Source of the DNA: Phaeoceros laevis
Lineage: Eukaryota; Anthocerotophyta; Anthocerotopsida; Notothyladales
Length of the DNA stretch: 25,832 nt
NCBI GenBank assembly: GCA_049999765.1
Contig: JBNGIQ010009464.1
Coordinates: 140,331 to 166,162, forward strand
Reading direction: 5' to 3'
Under the pieces are notes generated by a model that worked only from the letters and a program-made list of their open reading frames with translations, ran no database searches and was not told the origin of the DNA. Below, in pieces: positions 10,908 through 22,471 of this stretch; the first letter of the stretch is position 1, and each line of letters begins with the position of its first letter. The translations under genes were made by a program, and so were the position numbers.

Positions 10908-13900
10908 ATGGCGGAGAAGCTGCTGGATTTCTCGCAGCCCTTCGACGTTCCCCTTCTTGATGCCACTATCAGCACTTTCTACGGCACCGGCTCCAAAGAA
11001 GAGGTAAATTTTTTTTGGCTGCAGTGCAGCGTGTCTGTGCACCCGGTGTGCATGCTGTCGCACTGCGTGCGGTCAGTCGGGCTCTGGCATGGCAGGCTTA
11101 AGAAATTTTGGAGCTTAGGGCGTGGCTCGCCGCTCCGCAGCATCGTGCCTCCTTGATTGCACCGTCGTCGCTTGGTCCACACCGCTAATGCAGCACAGCT
11201 ACCTGATTTAGGTCATGCTGCAAGCTGGCCCAGAGTGTGCACATGTGCAGTGCTGGGGTCCTGCGCTGGCTGAACGGAAGTGCTATGGTCCTGCTATGCA
11301 CCGGGTTGGATGCTTACTAAGTGTTGTGTGAAATGCCCCCGCAATTTAGGTCTGTGTAAGTGGTCGCAATCTGACCGGTCCTTTGGAAAGCTGTGAAACT
11401 TGATGTCTTTGAAACGCTCTAACACTACCAGCTAATACTTTCGCGCTAACACTACCATGGTTCGAGTGTTCTCTTCTTGGCTGCGGCTCGAATCTCCCAG
11501 TCTCAGCTCCTTGGGCGACTTTCAGCATAAATTCCCTGCACTGTCTGATGGTCAGCATACATGAGGGGCATTGAAATATTTGAAACCATGCTGTAGCAGT
11601 TTCCGCACCATTGTCTTGTTTTCCTTTACACAAGCTGAAATTCCCTTTTCTGACATGTTTGCCTTCGTAATTGAGCAGAGAGCAGCTGCAGAGAGGGTCC
11701 TGCGGCTTTTGCAAGAACATGCTGACACATGGACCCGAGTGGTGGATATTCTCCAAAAATCTCAAGATATAAACTCCAAATTTTACGCCCTGCAGGTTGG
11801 GTATCCCCCACTTCACCTTGCTGAGTGGTACTTGGAGGGAACTTCTGAGTTTTTTGTGCTATCACACTGTTTTGGCTGCCTTATTGTGTGCTTCTGATGA
11901 ACTGAATCCCGCCTTGTTGGTGCTGGAGAACAGGTTTTGGAAGGTGTCATAAAGTATCGGTGGAATGCTTTGCCAGTGGAGCAACGTGATGGCATAAAAA
12001 ACTACATCTCCGACCTTATTGTACAGGTTTGTGGTTCCAGGGACCTCTCTTTACACGCTCAGGAATCCCCCAGTTGAAGACTCCTATTCAACGTTGGTGC
12101 TGTTGCGAAAAGTCCTGCATCAGTGGTGTTTTCCTGCAGTTGTCGAGCAATGAGGTCTCATTCAGAAGGGAGCGCCTCTATGTAACAAAGTTGAACATCA
12201 TTCTTGTACAGGTGATTGATTATGCAGTATGCAGCTCTTTAGATCAAAGAACTTCAAATCACAAGCATCTCACCCACTCTGATTTGATGTGTGGATTTAT
12301 TGTTACAGGTTCTGAAGCATGAATGGCCTGTCAGGTGGCCAAGGTTTATTCCTGATCTTGTTTCAGCTGCCAAAAGCAGTGAAACCCTCTGCGAAAACTG
12401 CATGATTATTTTGAAGGTAACTTCTGGTCAGACTATGTGTATCATTGTACTGATGTGTCCAATGTTATAACACGTTGTTTCCTGTCAGCTGCTTAGTGAG
12501 GAGGTCTTTGACTTTTCACGGGGAGAGATGACTCAACTGAAGATTAAGGAGTTGAAGAACTCATTGAACAGGTCTGGGCATTCTTCAGCTGATCAGAACT
12601 CATGATGGCTTGCACCTGTTTGCAACTTTCCAGTTCATCCACCTCGCCATATGGTATTTTTTGTTTGACCCTTGTTTCTTTCACTTCCCAGTGAGTTCCA
12701 GCTCATCCATGAACTCTGCCAGTATGTATTGTCGGCATCGCAAAGGCCTGAGCTGATCAGAGCCACGTTAGCAACTCTACACGCGTTTTTGTCGTGGATC
12801 CCTCTAGGCTACATATTTGAATCACTCTTGGTGAGACTTCTTATTTGAGCACCTGCAGTTCCTTACATCGAGGTCATTTATTGTGATGTTGCATTGTTGT
12901 TGTCAGTTGAACGGTTGCACTGCGTACATGTTTACATCCTTCCTTGCCGTTTTTTTTATGATTGGAAGGTGTGATTGCAGCTGGAGACGTTATTGAAACT
13001 ATTTCCAATTGGAGCTTACAGAAATCTTGCACTTCAGTGTCTGACAGAGGTATGCTACTGCAGAACATGCAGAACATGTTGTACACATATCAAGCCTTAA
13101 ATATCTGGATGACCTACTGATTTTTTGTGCTACGGAACAGGTGGCGGTACTGAACTTTGGTGATTTTTACAACGCACAGTTCGTGAAACTATACTCCATC
13201 TTTATTGTGCAGCTGCAGGTAGGTTACTAGCAAAGCCAGTTCCGCTGCTGTTTACCGCTTGAGGTCGTTATGCTGCAACATGGGGTGATTGTTGGGAGTA
13301 TGATGATGGCTCAGGATTCTTATTGTATGTGATTGATTTCTTTCTCAGATAATCCTACCTCAAGGAACAAATATTCCAGAGGCATATGCAAGTGGCAGCA
13401 CCGAAGACCAGGTTGATCTTTGTAGCTTGTACAGGAAACCGAAAACTCATCAAGGACCTAACTTAATTCTGCACATTTTTGCAGGCTTTTATCCAAAACT
13501 TAGCTCTCTTCTTCACGGCCTTCTACAAGGTATGTGATTCTGCATGGACGATGAGGAGAGAAGTTCAGTTAACATCTATAATAGCAAAGGTTTGAGTCAT
13601 TTGAGATGCTTGCACAAGGATGCATGTGGAAAAAACATGAGGATAATGGAATTGATTTGCCCACAGGGTTCTATTTTTATTCATACTGAGCTGAATGTTG
13701 TCTTTTGACAGTCACATATTGGAGTTCTGGAGACAGTTTTGGAAAATCAGACTGCTTTGCTATTGGGGCTGGAGTACTTAATTGGGATCTCGTACGTGGA
13801 TGACACAGAGGTCTTTAAGGTGGGTGGTTGCATAGCTCAGCTGTTCCCTGATTCAGATGCCTTCGAAAGATGAGTTTGGCTGCATGTGATAACTTACGTC

Positions 13901-16900
13901 TGTGATCACCTTCTGCTGTGATCATCTTCTGCGATCTCTAGGTTTGCTTGGACTATTGGAACTCTCTGGTTTGCGATCTTTTCCAATCTGAGTGCAGTAT
14001 GGAGACCCCAGTAGCCAGTCCGTTGGGTCTGCAGGTAATCATTGCATCCGTCATGATTCAGTTTGTAGATAAAGCTTGATGGGTAAGGTTGTGCGTCGAT
14101 GTGATCCTCTTCTGTTTGTGTCAGATGGGTGTGGGTGTAGGCATTGCTGATGGGCTTGGGCAATTGTCTCATCGGAAGCAGCTATATGCTGGACCTCTTT
14201 CAAAACTGAGATTACTTATGATCAGCCGTATGGCAAAGCCTGAAGAGGTTTTGATAGTGGAGGATGAGAATGGTAACATTGTTCGTGAAACAATGAAAGA
14301 CAATGATGTTCTTGTGCAGTACAAGGTATGACTGCTGTATCAACCGGTCAGTGTTTCTTTGATGTGGGTTCTTGTTGAGCTGTAGAGTCAAAGGTGTGAC
14401 GCTGTCAGGTTTGTACAGGAGCTATTTCTTCTGGACTGTGCTGTCAGTCGGCTTAAACTTTGTTGTTCTCACTGCATTTGTGGACATGAATCAGATCATG
14501 AGAGAGACCCTGATCTACTTGTCACATCTTGACCATGAGGACACAGAGCAACAGGTGAGCTTTGTTTACGACAATGTAACCACTGCAAGTTCATGCAGCC
14601 ATTATCTTCCAGGAGTTTGTGCCCATAACCTTTGCTATTATAGATGTTAAAAAAGCTAAACAAGCAGCTGAGCGGTGAAGAATGGGCATGGAATAACCTG
14701 AACACTCTTTGTTGGGCCATTGGCTCAATTTCTGGCTCTATGGTCGAGGATCAGGTAGTTCCATGTGCTCAAACTTGTGCTCTCTTGCATCCAATGTTCT
14801 CGTGGATACTGTAATCCAGGGGGAGTTCCATGTGCTCAAACTTGTGCTCTCTTGCATCCAATGTTCTCGTGGATACTGTAATCCAGGGGGCTGTGTAGTA
14901 GGCCGATTTGCATATGTTGTGTCTTACCAGGTTTTTTAGTTTGCTGCATTGTACATGGTTTTAATGGCGATTGTTTTCAGGAGAACCGCTTTCTTGTAAC
15001 GGTAATCCGTGACTTGCTGAACTTATGTGAGAATACCAAAGGCAAAGACAACAAGGCCGTAATTGCCAGCAATATCATGTATGTAGTGCGGGAAGTTGCA
15101 GTGGGCAGCAGGATAGATCTACCAGATCACACTATGCAGTTTCCAGGAAGCAAGAAGCAAATCATGAGTGTCGTCTCAGTTTTCCATTAACTCTGGCTTT
15201 GGTATGCACTTTGTCACTTAATTATCTTGCGGTTATTAGGTATGTTGTTGGCCAGTACCCAAGGTTTCTACGAGCACACTGGAAATTTTTGAAGACTGTG
15301 GTGAACAAACTCTTTGAGTTTATGCACGAGACACACCCTGGAGTGCAAGTATGTGTACATTTTGAGCCAATCAATCAGCAGCCACTTAGTTTTTTTCAAC
15401 TGTCCCTCCCCAACAGATTCTCTTCACTTCTAGGTGCTCATATGTCTTGGTCAAGACTAGTCACAACCTTGCCATCTCACAGTCTACTGTGCCTCTCAGG
15501 ATATGGCTTGTGATACATTCTTGAAGATTGTTCAAAAGTGCCGCCGAAAATTTGTGATTCTTCAGGTGTGTTTCCATGTGCTGCTGCCTGAAGCTGAATG
15601 CTCAATAACAGAGTGTCAGTCATTTATATGTGATGGAGTAATCTCAACTCTTTTCTAGGTGGGAGAGACGGAGCCTTTTGTTTGTGAACTGCTCAAGGGC
15701 CTTCCCACAACCATTTTGGATCTTGAAACTCATCAGATTCATACTTTCTATGAGGCTGTAAGTCTGACATCACATCTTTCTTCCTGTGATTGGAAGGATG
15801 TTGATTTTATTGGTCAGATCCAACTTCAGCCTACTGGTCAATTTTGCAGGTAGGGTATATGATACAAGCTGAAGGGGATCCCCAGAGGAGGGATGATTAC
15901 CTGCAAAAGTTAATGGAGTTACCTAATCAGGTCTGAGCATTATATGGGCCGCTGTGATTAATTGTTGTTTGTGAACTTATTATGTCTATTGGTTGGAGCT
16001 TCATCTGGTGGTGATTGTCAAATGTCATGGCCCGTGCAGAGGTGGGCAGAAATAATTGGTCAAGCTAGGCAAAGTGTTGAGTATTTGAAATCGCCTGATA
16101 CTATCCGTGCAGTGCTTAATATACTCCAGGTTAGCTGGGCACATGGGTTCCTAAGTACAAAATTTTTGTGAGCGTATCCTCTCCTTCATGTGGGGTTTGG
16201 ACTGTGTCGTCTAAGTTACAATTTCTTGGGTGCAGACAAACACAAGTGTTGCCACCTCGTTGGGGCAAGCTTTTCTTACCCAGATCTCCTTGATCTACTT
16301 GGATATGCTGAATGTATACAGGTGGGTTTCACTTGCTTATGTTCCTTGTTAAGGTCTGAGTCTTTGACCAGTCAAAAAGAGGTTAGCATTCTTTAGGTTC
16401 ATGATGCAGGGTCTGTTCTCTGTTTGGTCTTTGACCATGTGTGTCACCTGCAGACTGATGTACGGACGTGATTTTTCTGCTCATATCTGTGCTGATTGGA
16501 TTGTACAACTGCTAGCACTAAGGAGTTTGTTTTCCGTGACCTTGTTATGTTTGACCATATAACACCCATGGTGCCCCATTTTCCAGGATGTATAGTGAGC
16601 TGATTTCTAGTAGCATAGCCGAAGGAGGCCCTTATGCATCAAGAACTTCCTTTGTTAAGCTCTTGAGGTATGGATAAGCTAGCTTTTACTTCAACAATAT
16701 CTATCTAAGATTTGTTCCATTACATCACACAGGGAATAATTAACTTTGGTGAACATTTTACATTTTCCTGTTTCCAGATCTGTGAAACGTGAAACCCTCA
16801 AGTTGATTGAGACGTTCGTTGACAAAGCAGAGGATGTGGAACTGATCTCAAAGCAGTTTGTCCCTGCCATGATGGATCCTATCTTGGGTGATTATGCCCG

Positions 16901-18587
16901 AAATGTGTCTGATGCACGAGAATCTGAAGTGCTTTCTCTCTTTGCAACAATTATCAACAAGTAGGTCATTGTGAGGGCCCTGCAGAGTCTGTGTCAACTC
17001 AATCGTTTGGTGATCAATTGATTGCCCATTGGCAAATTACTCTTGGCTTCTTTGCAGATTGAAATCTGCAATGATGGAAGATGTTCCACGGATTTTTGAG
17101 GCTGTATTTGCTTGCACATTGGAGGTTGGCCTTACGTGGTTGTGAATTAGCTCCATGTTATGTCACTTTTGGTTGCTGTCTTACTCTTACTTGGCAAACT
17201 GCAGATGATCACAAAAAATTTTGAAGACTATCCTGAGCACCGCCTTAAATTTTTCTCACTATTGCGTGCTATTGCAACTCATTGTTTTCGAGCATTCTTT
17301 ACACTGTCCAGTCAGGTCAGAACAATGCTTTGGTACTTGCATTTTGAAGCCTACTTGTAGCTTTGTTCTGGGAAGTTGGGGAGAGCATGGAGTATGTTAT
17401 GTTGAAACTGGAAGGGCTGGGGCCTGAGTGTCTTCTACCTTTCGTGCCTGCTTATCCATAACGTGGTTGTGTTCATAGTCATGTCCGACCAAATTGCCCT
17501 TAGGATTCTTGCTGTATTGGGACTTACAAAGTTTTGTTTGAATCAGCAACTGAAGCTCGTTATGGACTCCATAATTTGGGCATTCCGTCACACAGAACGC
17601 AATGTAGCTGAGACAGGCTTAAATCTCCTTCTTGAGATGTTAACTAAATTCCAGGTTTGTAGAATGATGTCCCTTCAAAAGACGGCGTCTGGTTGTAGAC
17701 TCTAGCAGTGGATTTCTCAACATTAGTATGGACTGGATAACTAACACTTGTGTTGGTTTGTGTAGGCCTCTGAATTCTGCAATCAGTTCCATCAGACGTA
17801 TTTCCTGACAATAGAACAGGAGATATTCGCTGTCCTGACTGACACATTCCACAAGCCTGGATTTAAGTTGCACGTTCTTATATTGCAGCATCTATTCTGT
17901 TTGGTAAGCTAGTCATCAGTTTGACTATTAAATGTTTGAATATTATCAGATGGGGTCGCGGTGGCTTGTCTTCCACCTCCAGTGCTCAAAACTCCTAAGT
18001 TGTTTTTCTACGTCAACCTTGCAGCTGGACTCCGGAACCTTAACGCAGCCGCTATGGGATACCTCTAGTCTTGGTCCCGGAGCCTATGCAAATAACATGG
18101 TTTTTGTGCGCGACTACACAATCAAATTGCTTGGGACATCATTCCCAAACATGACTCTGACTGAGGTTCTGGAACAGATTTGGCTGCTCATTATCCTACC
18201 TCCAGCTGTTAACTTACCAGGTTGAATAGAGAAAGTTTCAAGTTGCAGCGTCAACTGATGTTGAGTTACTCTTTTTTGAAGGTTACCTCCTTTGTCAATG
18301 CTCTCTTTGAAACACGGGCAGATCTTGCTTCCTTCAAGGTCCAACTACGAGACTTCTTGATCCAGTCAAAGGAATTTTCAGCCCAGGTAATCCTCGCAAG
18401 GGTTTTTGAGATGTCTTGGTTTGGCTTGTGGAAATCTAAGATCGCACCAATGAAATCTCAGGATAACAAGGATCTGTATGCCGAAGAGGCTGCCCAACAG
18501 CGAGAAGCAGAGAGGCGGCGGATGTTGAGCATTCCTGGATTGATTGCACCAAGCGAAATTCAAGATGATGTGGTGGATATGAGCTGA
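10908..18587 (+). CDS. XPO1: Exportin-1 (CRM1), complete, 32 exons
   Basis: Karyopherin-beta nuclear export receptor; with RanGTP it carries proteins bearing leucine-rich export signals through the pore. Exons: 10908-11003, 11679-11795, 11934-12026, 12140-12211, 12309-12416, 12489-12571, 12692-12830, 12981-13049, 13141-13218, 13349-13411, 13485-13529, 13712-13819, 13942-14034, 14125-14325, 14495-14554, 14644-14754, 14981-15078, 15240-15348, 15500-15565, 15659-15757, 15850-15930, 16040-16129, 16236-16321, 16587-16667, 16778-16960, 17058-17124, 17205-17315, 17547-17654, 17766-17903, 18025-18165, 18282-18386, 18462-18587. They sum to 3225 nt, 1074 residues plus stop, against about 1075 in Arabidopsis XPO1A. 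The start [14 protein letters not shown] matches the family N-terminus. Hallmarks are [20 protein letters not shown] in exon 14, [14 protein letters not shown] in exon 16, [19 protein letters not shown] across exons 17-18, and the end LSIPGLIAP followed by an acidic tail. HEAT-repeat helices span the protein. Exon edges are homology-guided. Confidence 0.96.
11004..11678 (+). other. XPO1: XPO1 intron 1 (longest intron)
   Basis: At 675 bp this first intron is far longer than the other XPO1 introns (72-265 bp). It runs from GTAAAT after GAAGAG to TTGAGCAG before AGAGCAGCT. Long first introns often carry enhancing elements in plants, but I see no specific motif or repeat in it. Confidence 0.85.
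14644..14754 (+). other. XPO1: XPO1 exon with the conserved NES-groove cysteine
   Basis: This exon encodes [14 protein letters not shown]. Its Cys, residue 498 of this model, aligns by motif with the human CRM1 cysteine (Cys528) that leptomycin B modifies in the NES-binding groove. The cysteine is retained, so the groove chemistry should be the usual one. Confidence 0.85.
14757..14890. repeat. Perfect 67-bp tandem duplication in XPO1 intron 16
   Basis: Copy 1 (14757-14823) and copy 2 (14824-14890) look identical, from AGTTCCATGTGC to ATCCAGGGGG. The array begins two bases after the intron's GT donor dinucleotide. Full identity suggests a recent event or an assembly error. The coding sequence is not affected. 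Confidence 0.9.
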
Positions 18588-19482
18588 GCTGACCAGGTGG
18601 TGGAAAGAGGTTAATGAGTAACCGATGGAGCTGCCTCACACTTTGAGGTGCATGATCTCTGGTCCTGACTTTTGAGTCAAGAGCTGAAGGAGGAACCTTG
18701 CTGGGTAGGCGGTTGTTAAATGTGGGCAACAAGAATCTCCAATTTAGTGGAGGTGTCATTAGGATGCCTGCATTTTTGTGTGGAATGACTGGAAGCTAGG
18801 GAGCAGTCCGCAATTACTAGTGATACCTCTAGGCAGCGGTAGAGAGTGCGGTATGCAGGTTCAGGAGTTATGACCTGGTAAAGTGTCCTGCATTAAGAGC
18901 TTCTCGTTACGCATTGCCTGTAGTGGTTGAAGTAGGGATTGCTCCCTCCGATAGATTCCACAGTTGTAGCCAAGCTGTAGAGACTTGACACCGATGTATG
19001 CACATTAATAGAGCTAGAGGTCTGCACGACCGGGTAGAATTAGCAGCGCATTTTTGACAATTCCGATCAGGTCTTTCTGTTCAGTGGATCCCATGTTGTC
19101 AGTTGTCAGTGAAGAGCATTTCTTGTAGTGTTCTTTGTACAACCCTGCACATTGGTTGTCTACGTCAAATATGCTGGGCAGGGCCTTGGGCTTATGGTCC
19201 TTGCGGTTGAAACTTATGATTCTTCGCACCGTTTGTATTTCAATGAGGATGGTTCCTTTCTCCGTCCTCAATCTCCGTCCTATCGGCATAGAGGGATAGA
19301 GTTGGTACAACAAGGCTCTAGCAAGGAGGATTATATTAATGGTGGCATAGCAACATCCACAATTTGTAAAAATTGTCTTAATAATGCACGTCACTAGACC
19401 AGAATCGCGTGGGGAGAGTGGAGACAGAGGATAGGGAAAGGAGGGGAGTCGGGGGACACTTGTTATTTGCTGCATCTTAGCT
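18588..19482. other. XPO1 3' flank, no gene seen
   Basis: These are 895 bp after the XPO1 stop, presumably starting with its 3' UTR. Short open frames occur on both strands, but none shows a recognisable domain, splice-consistent continuation or codon pattern. I could not fix a polyadenylation site. Confidence 0.5.
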
Positions 19483-19667
19483 GCTTACGGGCTTATGGGG
19501 TATATGAGAGCAGTCCTTTTGTGCACTGCAACCGGGCCAAATCTCCAGGAGCTTCCCTGGCCGTGGTCGCTTACGGGCTTATGGGGTATATGAGAGCAAT
19601 CCTTTTGTGCACTCACTGCACTGCAGGCGGGCCAAATCCCCGCCTTGCTCGGAGCTTCCCTGGCCCT
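19483..19667. repeat. Diverged tandem duplication, period 86 bp
   Basis: Copy 1 is 19483-19568 and copy 2 is 19569 to about 19667. Both begin GCTTACGGGCTTATGGGG and end in AGCTTCCCTGGCC. Copy 2 has an insertion of roughly 15 bases around ACTCACTGCACTGCAGG. Nothing in it looks coding. Confidence 0.8.
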
Positions 19668-20245
19668 TCACCTATGTCATGTATGTTCGTGTGTGTGTGT
19701 TTATTGTTGTCCGGGCAAGCCCTGGTGACCCACAACCTAGACGTCTTCAACAGATGTCAGGAAACTAATAAATCGCCCTACGGAGGGCTGGGGCCGTGGG
19801 AAAAGGAATGCGTCATTTGGGAGCGTTTGTTTGTTTTTTGTCGGTGCTGCTAGCGGCCGCTTATTATGCTGGCATCGCGCTACTCATCACCAGATTCACC
19901 ACCTTATTAGTGCTCCCGGTGGTTACCAGCCATGGCAATTGTATCGTTTCAACCCACCTTCCACAGCCTGCCGCTCCCGCAACCCGCCGCCGTCTAATGC
20001 CATTGCGTACCGCAACTCGCAAACGTTTCCAAACCAGCGAATATACGAATCTACCCGCGAATATCGAACGTAAAACGTTGTCCACCCGCGCCTATGACAT
20101 TGATACAAAGCCCCTGCCTCACCAGGCTATACCAGGCAAGGCCAATAGGCCAATAAGTTACGGATTGGGTAGCGGCCGACCCCGGCCCGCTACCGGACGT
20201 AGCCCTTAATCCAGATTGGTTATAATTAAACTCCATTAAGGAAAG
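19668..20245. other. Intergenic stretch, no supported gene
   Basis: This stretch contains a (GT)n run near 19690 and a GC-richer block at about 19850-20215 that stays open in several frames on both strands. The frames have Pro/Arg-rich content of the kind expected from base composition. I see no domain and no splice-supported reading. Confidence 0.45.
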
Positions 20246-20261
20246 GTACGGCCCCTTGGGG

Positions 20262-20325
20262 ACAGATGGTATAGGTGAGAAATTAAGTAGTACTCGACCC
20301 CGGTTCGAATCCGGGATCCTCCTCT
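20262..20325 (+). other. Degenerate tRNA-like / SINE-like pol III promoter relic
   Basis: GGTTCGAATCC at 20302-20312 is an exact B box. It sits in a perfect T-arm, CCCGG-TTCGAAT-CCGGG. An A-box-like TGGTATAGGTG begins at 20267, only 35 bp upstream, about 10 bp less than in a full tRNA. The likely acceptor strands (GGGGACA and ATCCTCC) pair poorly and no anticodon arm can be drawn. It is therefore a tRNA-derived repeat or decayed tRNA gene, not a working tRNA. Confidence 0.5.
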
Positions 20326-20335
20326 CTCTCTACAA

Positions 20336-20369
20336 GCGCGCCATTATGTTGGCGCGCATAATGGCGCGC
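20336..20369. repeat. GC-rich 13-bp inverted repeat
   Basis: Arms GCGCGCCATTATG (20336-20348) and CATAATGGCGCGC (20357-20369) are perfectly complementary around an 8-base loop. It lies 11 bp after the tRNA-like element, so the two may belong to one decayed mobile element. Confidence 0.8.
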
Positions 20370-20504
20370 GCAGCACCGTACTACCATAAAAAAATTAAAA
20401 TTGGCGAGGAAGAAGACTTCTATTCTGAGTAGAACAGAACAGCACTGGCTGGGGGCTACGAAGTTTTAAGTGTTCTTAGGCCTTCACTAGGACTGCCTTT
20501 CGTT

Positions 20505-20690
20505 TTCTCCAAGGCTCTATAAGTGACCATGCCTAATGTGAGATGAATGCTATGGCCACCTGATGTGCGTTACGAGATAGCGGCCTTGGAGAATGGCCAC
20601 CTGATGTGCGTTACGAGATAGCGGCCTTTTCTCCAAGGGGCGATGAATGCTATGGCCACCTGATGTGCGTTTCTAGATAGCGGTTGAGCT
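20505..20690. repeat. Three copies of a short repeat with inverted flanks
   Basis: ATGGCCACCTGATGTGCGTT occurs at 20552, 20593 and 20652; the third copy diverges after it. TTCTCCAAGG occurs at 20505-20514 and 20629-20638, and its complement CCTTGGAGAA at 20584-20593. The mix of direct and inverted units suggests rearranged or transposon-derived DNA; no transposase is visible. Confidence 0.75.
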
Positions 20691-21007
20691 GAGTATGAAC
20701 AAGGACTTTTCGAGTCGACCCCATAGCATCTTGTTCCATGTACATGTATCAAAACACATGTATGTAGATGCACATGGGTGACCCTAGTTCCATATGGAAT
20801 GGGAAATTTAAGATTGCCTTTGGATATCAATGCTTTGCTCTCTCTCAAAAAATTATTACAATGGTAAAAATAAAGACCAAAATTATCTTTAAATTTCACA
20901 TTTAGCCAATATTTTTTCAAGCTAGTAAGAGGGTAGTAGATGAGACCTCTAGAGGGGCCTCGCGACTTCGCCAGATGTAAGATTGTACCAAGGACAGTAT
21001 TCCATAA

Positions 21008-21213
21008 TTGATTGATAGATGAGACATGACTATAAATAGGAAAGGGATTATAGATGGAACGAAATATAGATTAGATATGATTATAGATATGAAAGGGAAG
21101 GACGGTGTACTGTACTTGATTGATAGATGAAACATGATTATAAATAGGAAAGGGATTATGGATGGAACAAAATATAGATTAGACATGATTATAGATATGG
21201 AACGGATTATAGA
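21008..21213. repeat. AT-rich tandem repeat, period 108 bp
   Basis: Two similar units begin TTGATTGATAGATGA at 21008 and 21116 and contain ATAAATAGGAAAGGGATTAT. They overlap the start of the larger 237-bp repeat, which gives a nested array. Confidence 0.8.
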
Positions 21214-21691
21214 TGGAATGTACTCTTGGATACCACCCATCTACCTACTTCGTAGCTTTGATGTGCTTGTAGCATTACAAAGTGTGTCTCTATGACCTTT
21301 CATTTGCAGTAGTGGTTTTAGACGGTTGGACTACCCACACAACCACACAACCGTTTTTTCCCCTACAAATAAACCTACCTACCTACCCTATATTGTAGAT
21401 GGAACAAAATATAGATTAGACATGATTATAGATATGGGGATTATAGATGGAATGTACTCTTGGATACCACCCATCTACCTACTTCGCAGCTTTGATGTGC
21501 TTGTAGCATTACAAAGTGTGTCTCTATGACCTTTNNNNNNNNNNAGCTTTGATGTGCTTGTAGCATTACAAAGTGTGTCTCTATGACCTTTCATTTGCAG
21601 TAGTGGATTTAGACGGTTGGACTACCCCACACAACCACACAACCGTTTTTTCCCCTACAAATAAACCTACCTACCTACCCTACATTGTAGT
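21161..21691. repeat. 237-bp tandem repeat, two copies, second broken by the gap
   Basis: Copy 1 is 21161-21397. Copy 2 starts at 21398 and runs to about 21691 with the N run inside. The copies share GATGGAACAAAATATAG, a central AGCTTTGATGTGCTTG segment and a CTAC microsatellite end (near 21373 and 21669). Copy 2 lacks three bases of GGAACGGATT. No coding content is seen. Confidence 0.85.
21535..21544. other. Assembly gap (10 N)
   Basis: Ten N bases. The 47 bases before (21488-21534) and after (21545-21591) appear identical, so the gap probably joins two overlapping contig ends. Confidence 0.97.
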
Positions 21692-22471
21692 CTTTCATAT
21701 CGTGGGTTATTGCATGCAGAAGAAGAAGACAGGTTACTAGTCTACGTGCTTGTAGGTCCAATTGTGCGATGTGGTTGTTAGATAGATAGATATTGTTAGG
21801 CATACTTTCTATAATGGTCTTTCGGTGAGGGCTAGGGGAGTTTCCATGTTCATGTTCCCTAGTTTTTGCCTTTAGTACATGTTTTTTTTTTCGACACTTA
21901 TTTCGACACACAAGGAGATAGCCATTCAACGACCAAAGCTTGTGTGGACACGGACAACTCTGTTTTAACGAACAGCGGTAATTGGGGGTGAACGGCGAAC
22001 AGTGAACAAGCAGTGCGCCCGGAATTAGGGTTGCGAGGCTAAAGCGCATCTTCCCCGGCTTGGCTTTTCAGATCGCTGCTCAAGTGCCTACTCGTCACAG
22101 GTTTTGGACGCCTCATCTCTTCGGCTCAGGCAAGCCGGCACGTCCCCATGTCTCACCGACTTAGGACCTATCTTGTGTCCGCTCCCACGGTCGCAGCATC
22201 ACAGGTTGTGGAAGGAAGATAATCCGGCATAGTGTATCTCCTGCAGGTAACGGCTGGCCACCAGATAGGATGAACAGCACATGCGCGTGCAGATGCTGCA
22301 GTCGCCTGGAGGCAGGCGGGTCTACTGCGCTTATGAATGGCATGGCAACAGATACGCCGGACTGTGGACTGCGGAGTAGTATTGACGCAGGCTCAGGGTT
22401 GGCTAATCAGTCTGTGTGCGTTTTGCGCTTATAGGGGGTGTGGAGCAAATTTGTGGTTAGCCAGTTGGCTT
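21692..22471. other. Upstream region of the downstream gene
   Basis: This stretch has a short GATA microsatellite near 21780, a T-run with repeated TTTCGACAC near 21890-21910, and TTAGGGTT at 22025-22032, which is a short telo-box in reverse orientation. The promoter and 5' UTR of the next gene must lie here. An in-frame upstream ATG at 22337 could add 45 residues, but their sequence shows no conserved feature. Confidence 0.4.

Noticed and set aside
19014-19475. Minus-strand frame of 153 codons after XPO1
   Set aside because: No domain, no splice partners and no codon signal. It ends near a duplicated non-coding segment.
19796-20209. Frame of 137 codons in a GC-richer block
   Set aside because: Several frames on both strands are open here, as expected from base composition; Pro/Arg-rich content with no conserved motif.
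20262-20325. Functional tRNA gene
   Set aside because: Exact B box and T-arm, but A-to-B spacing is too short, the acceptor stem does not pair and no anticodon arm forms.
20917-21240. Minus-strand hydrophobic frame with internal repetition, membrane-like
   Set aside because: It simply translates the AT-rich tandem repeats; Ile/Phe/Ser richness follows from base composition.
21675-22049. Minus-strand frame of 124 codons
   Set aside because: It starts within the upstream region of the next gene and ends in microsatellite sequence; no recognisable domain.
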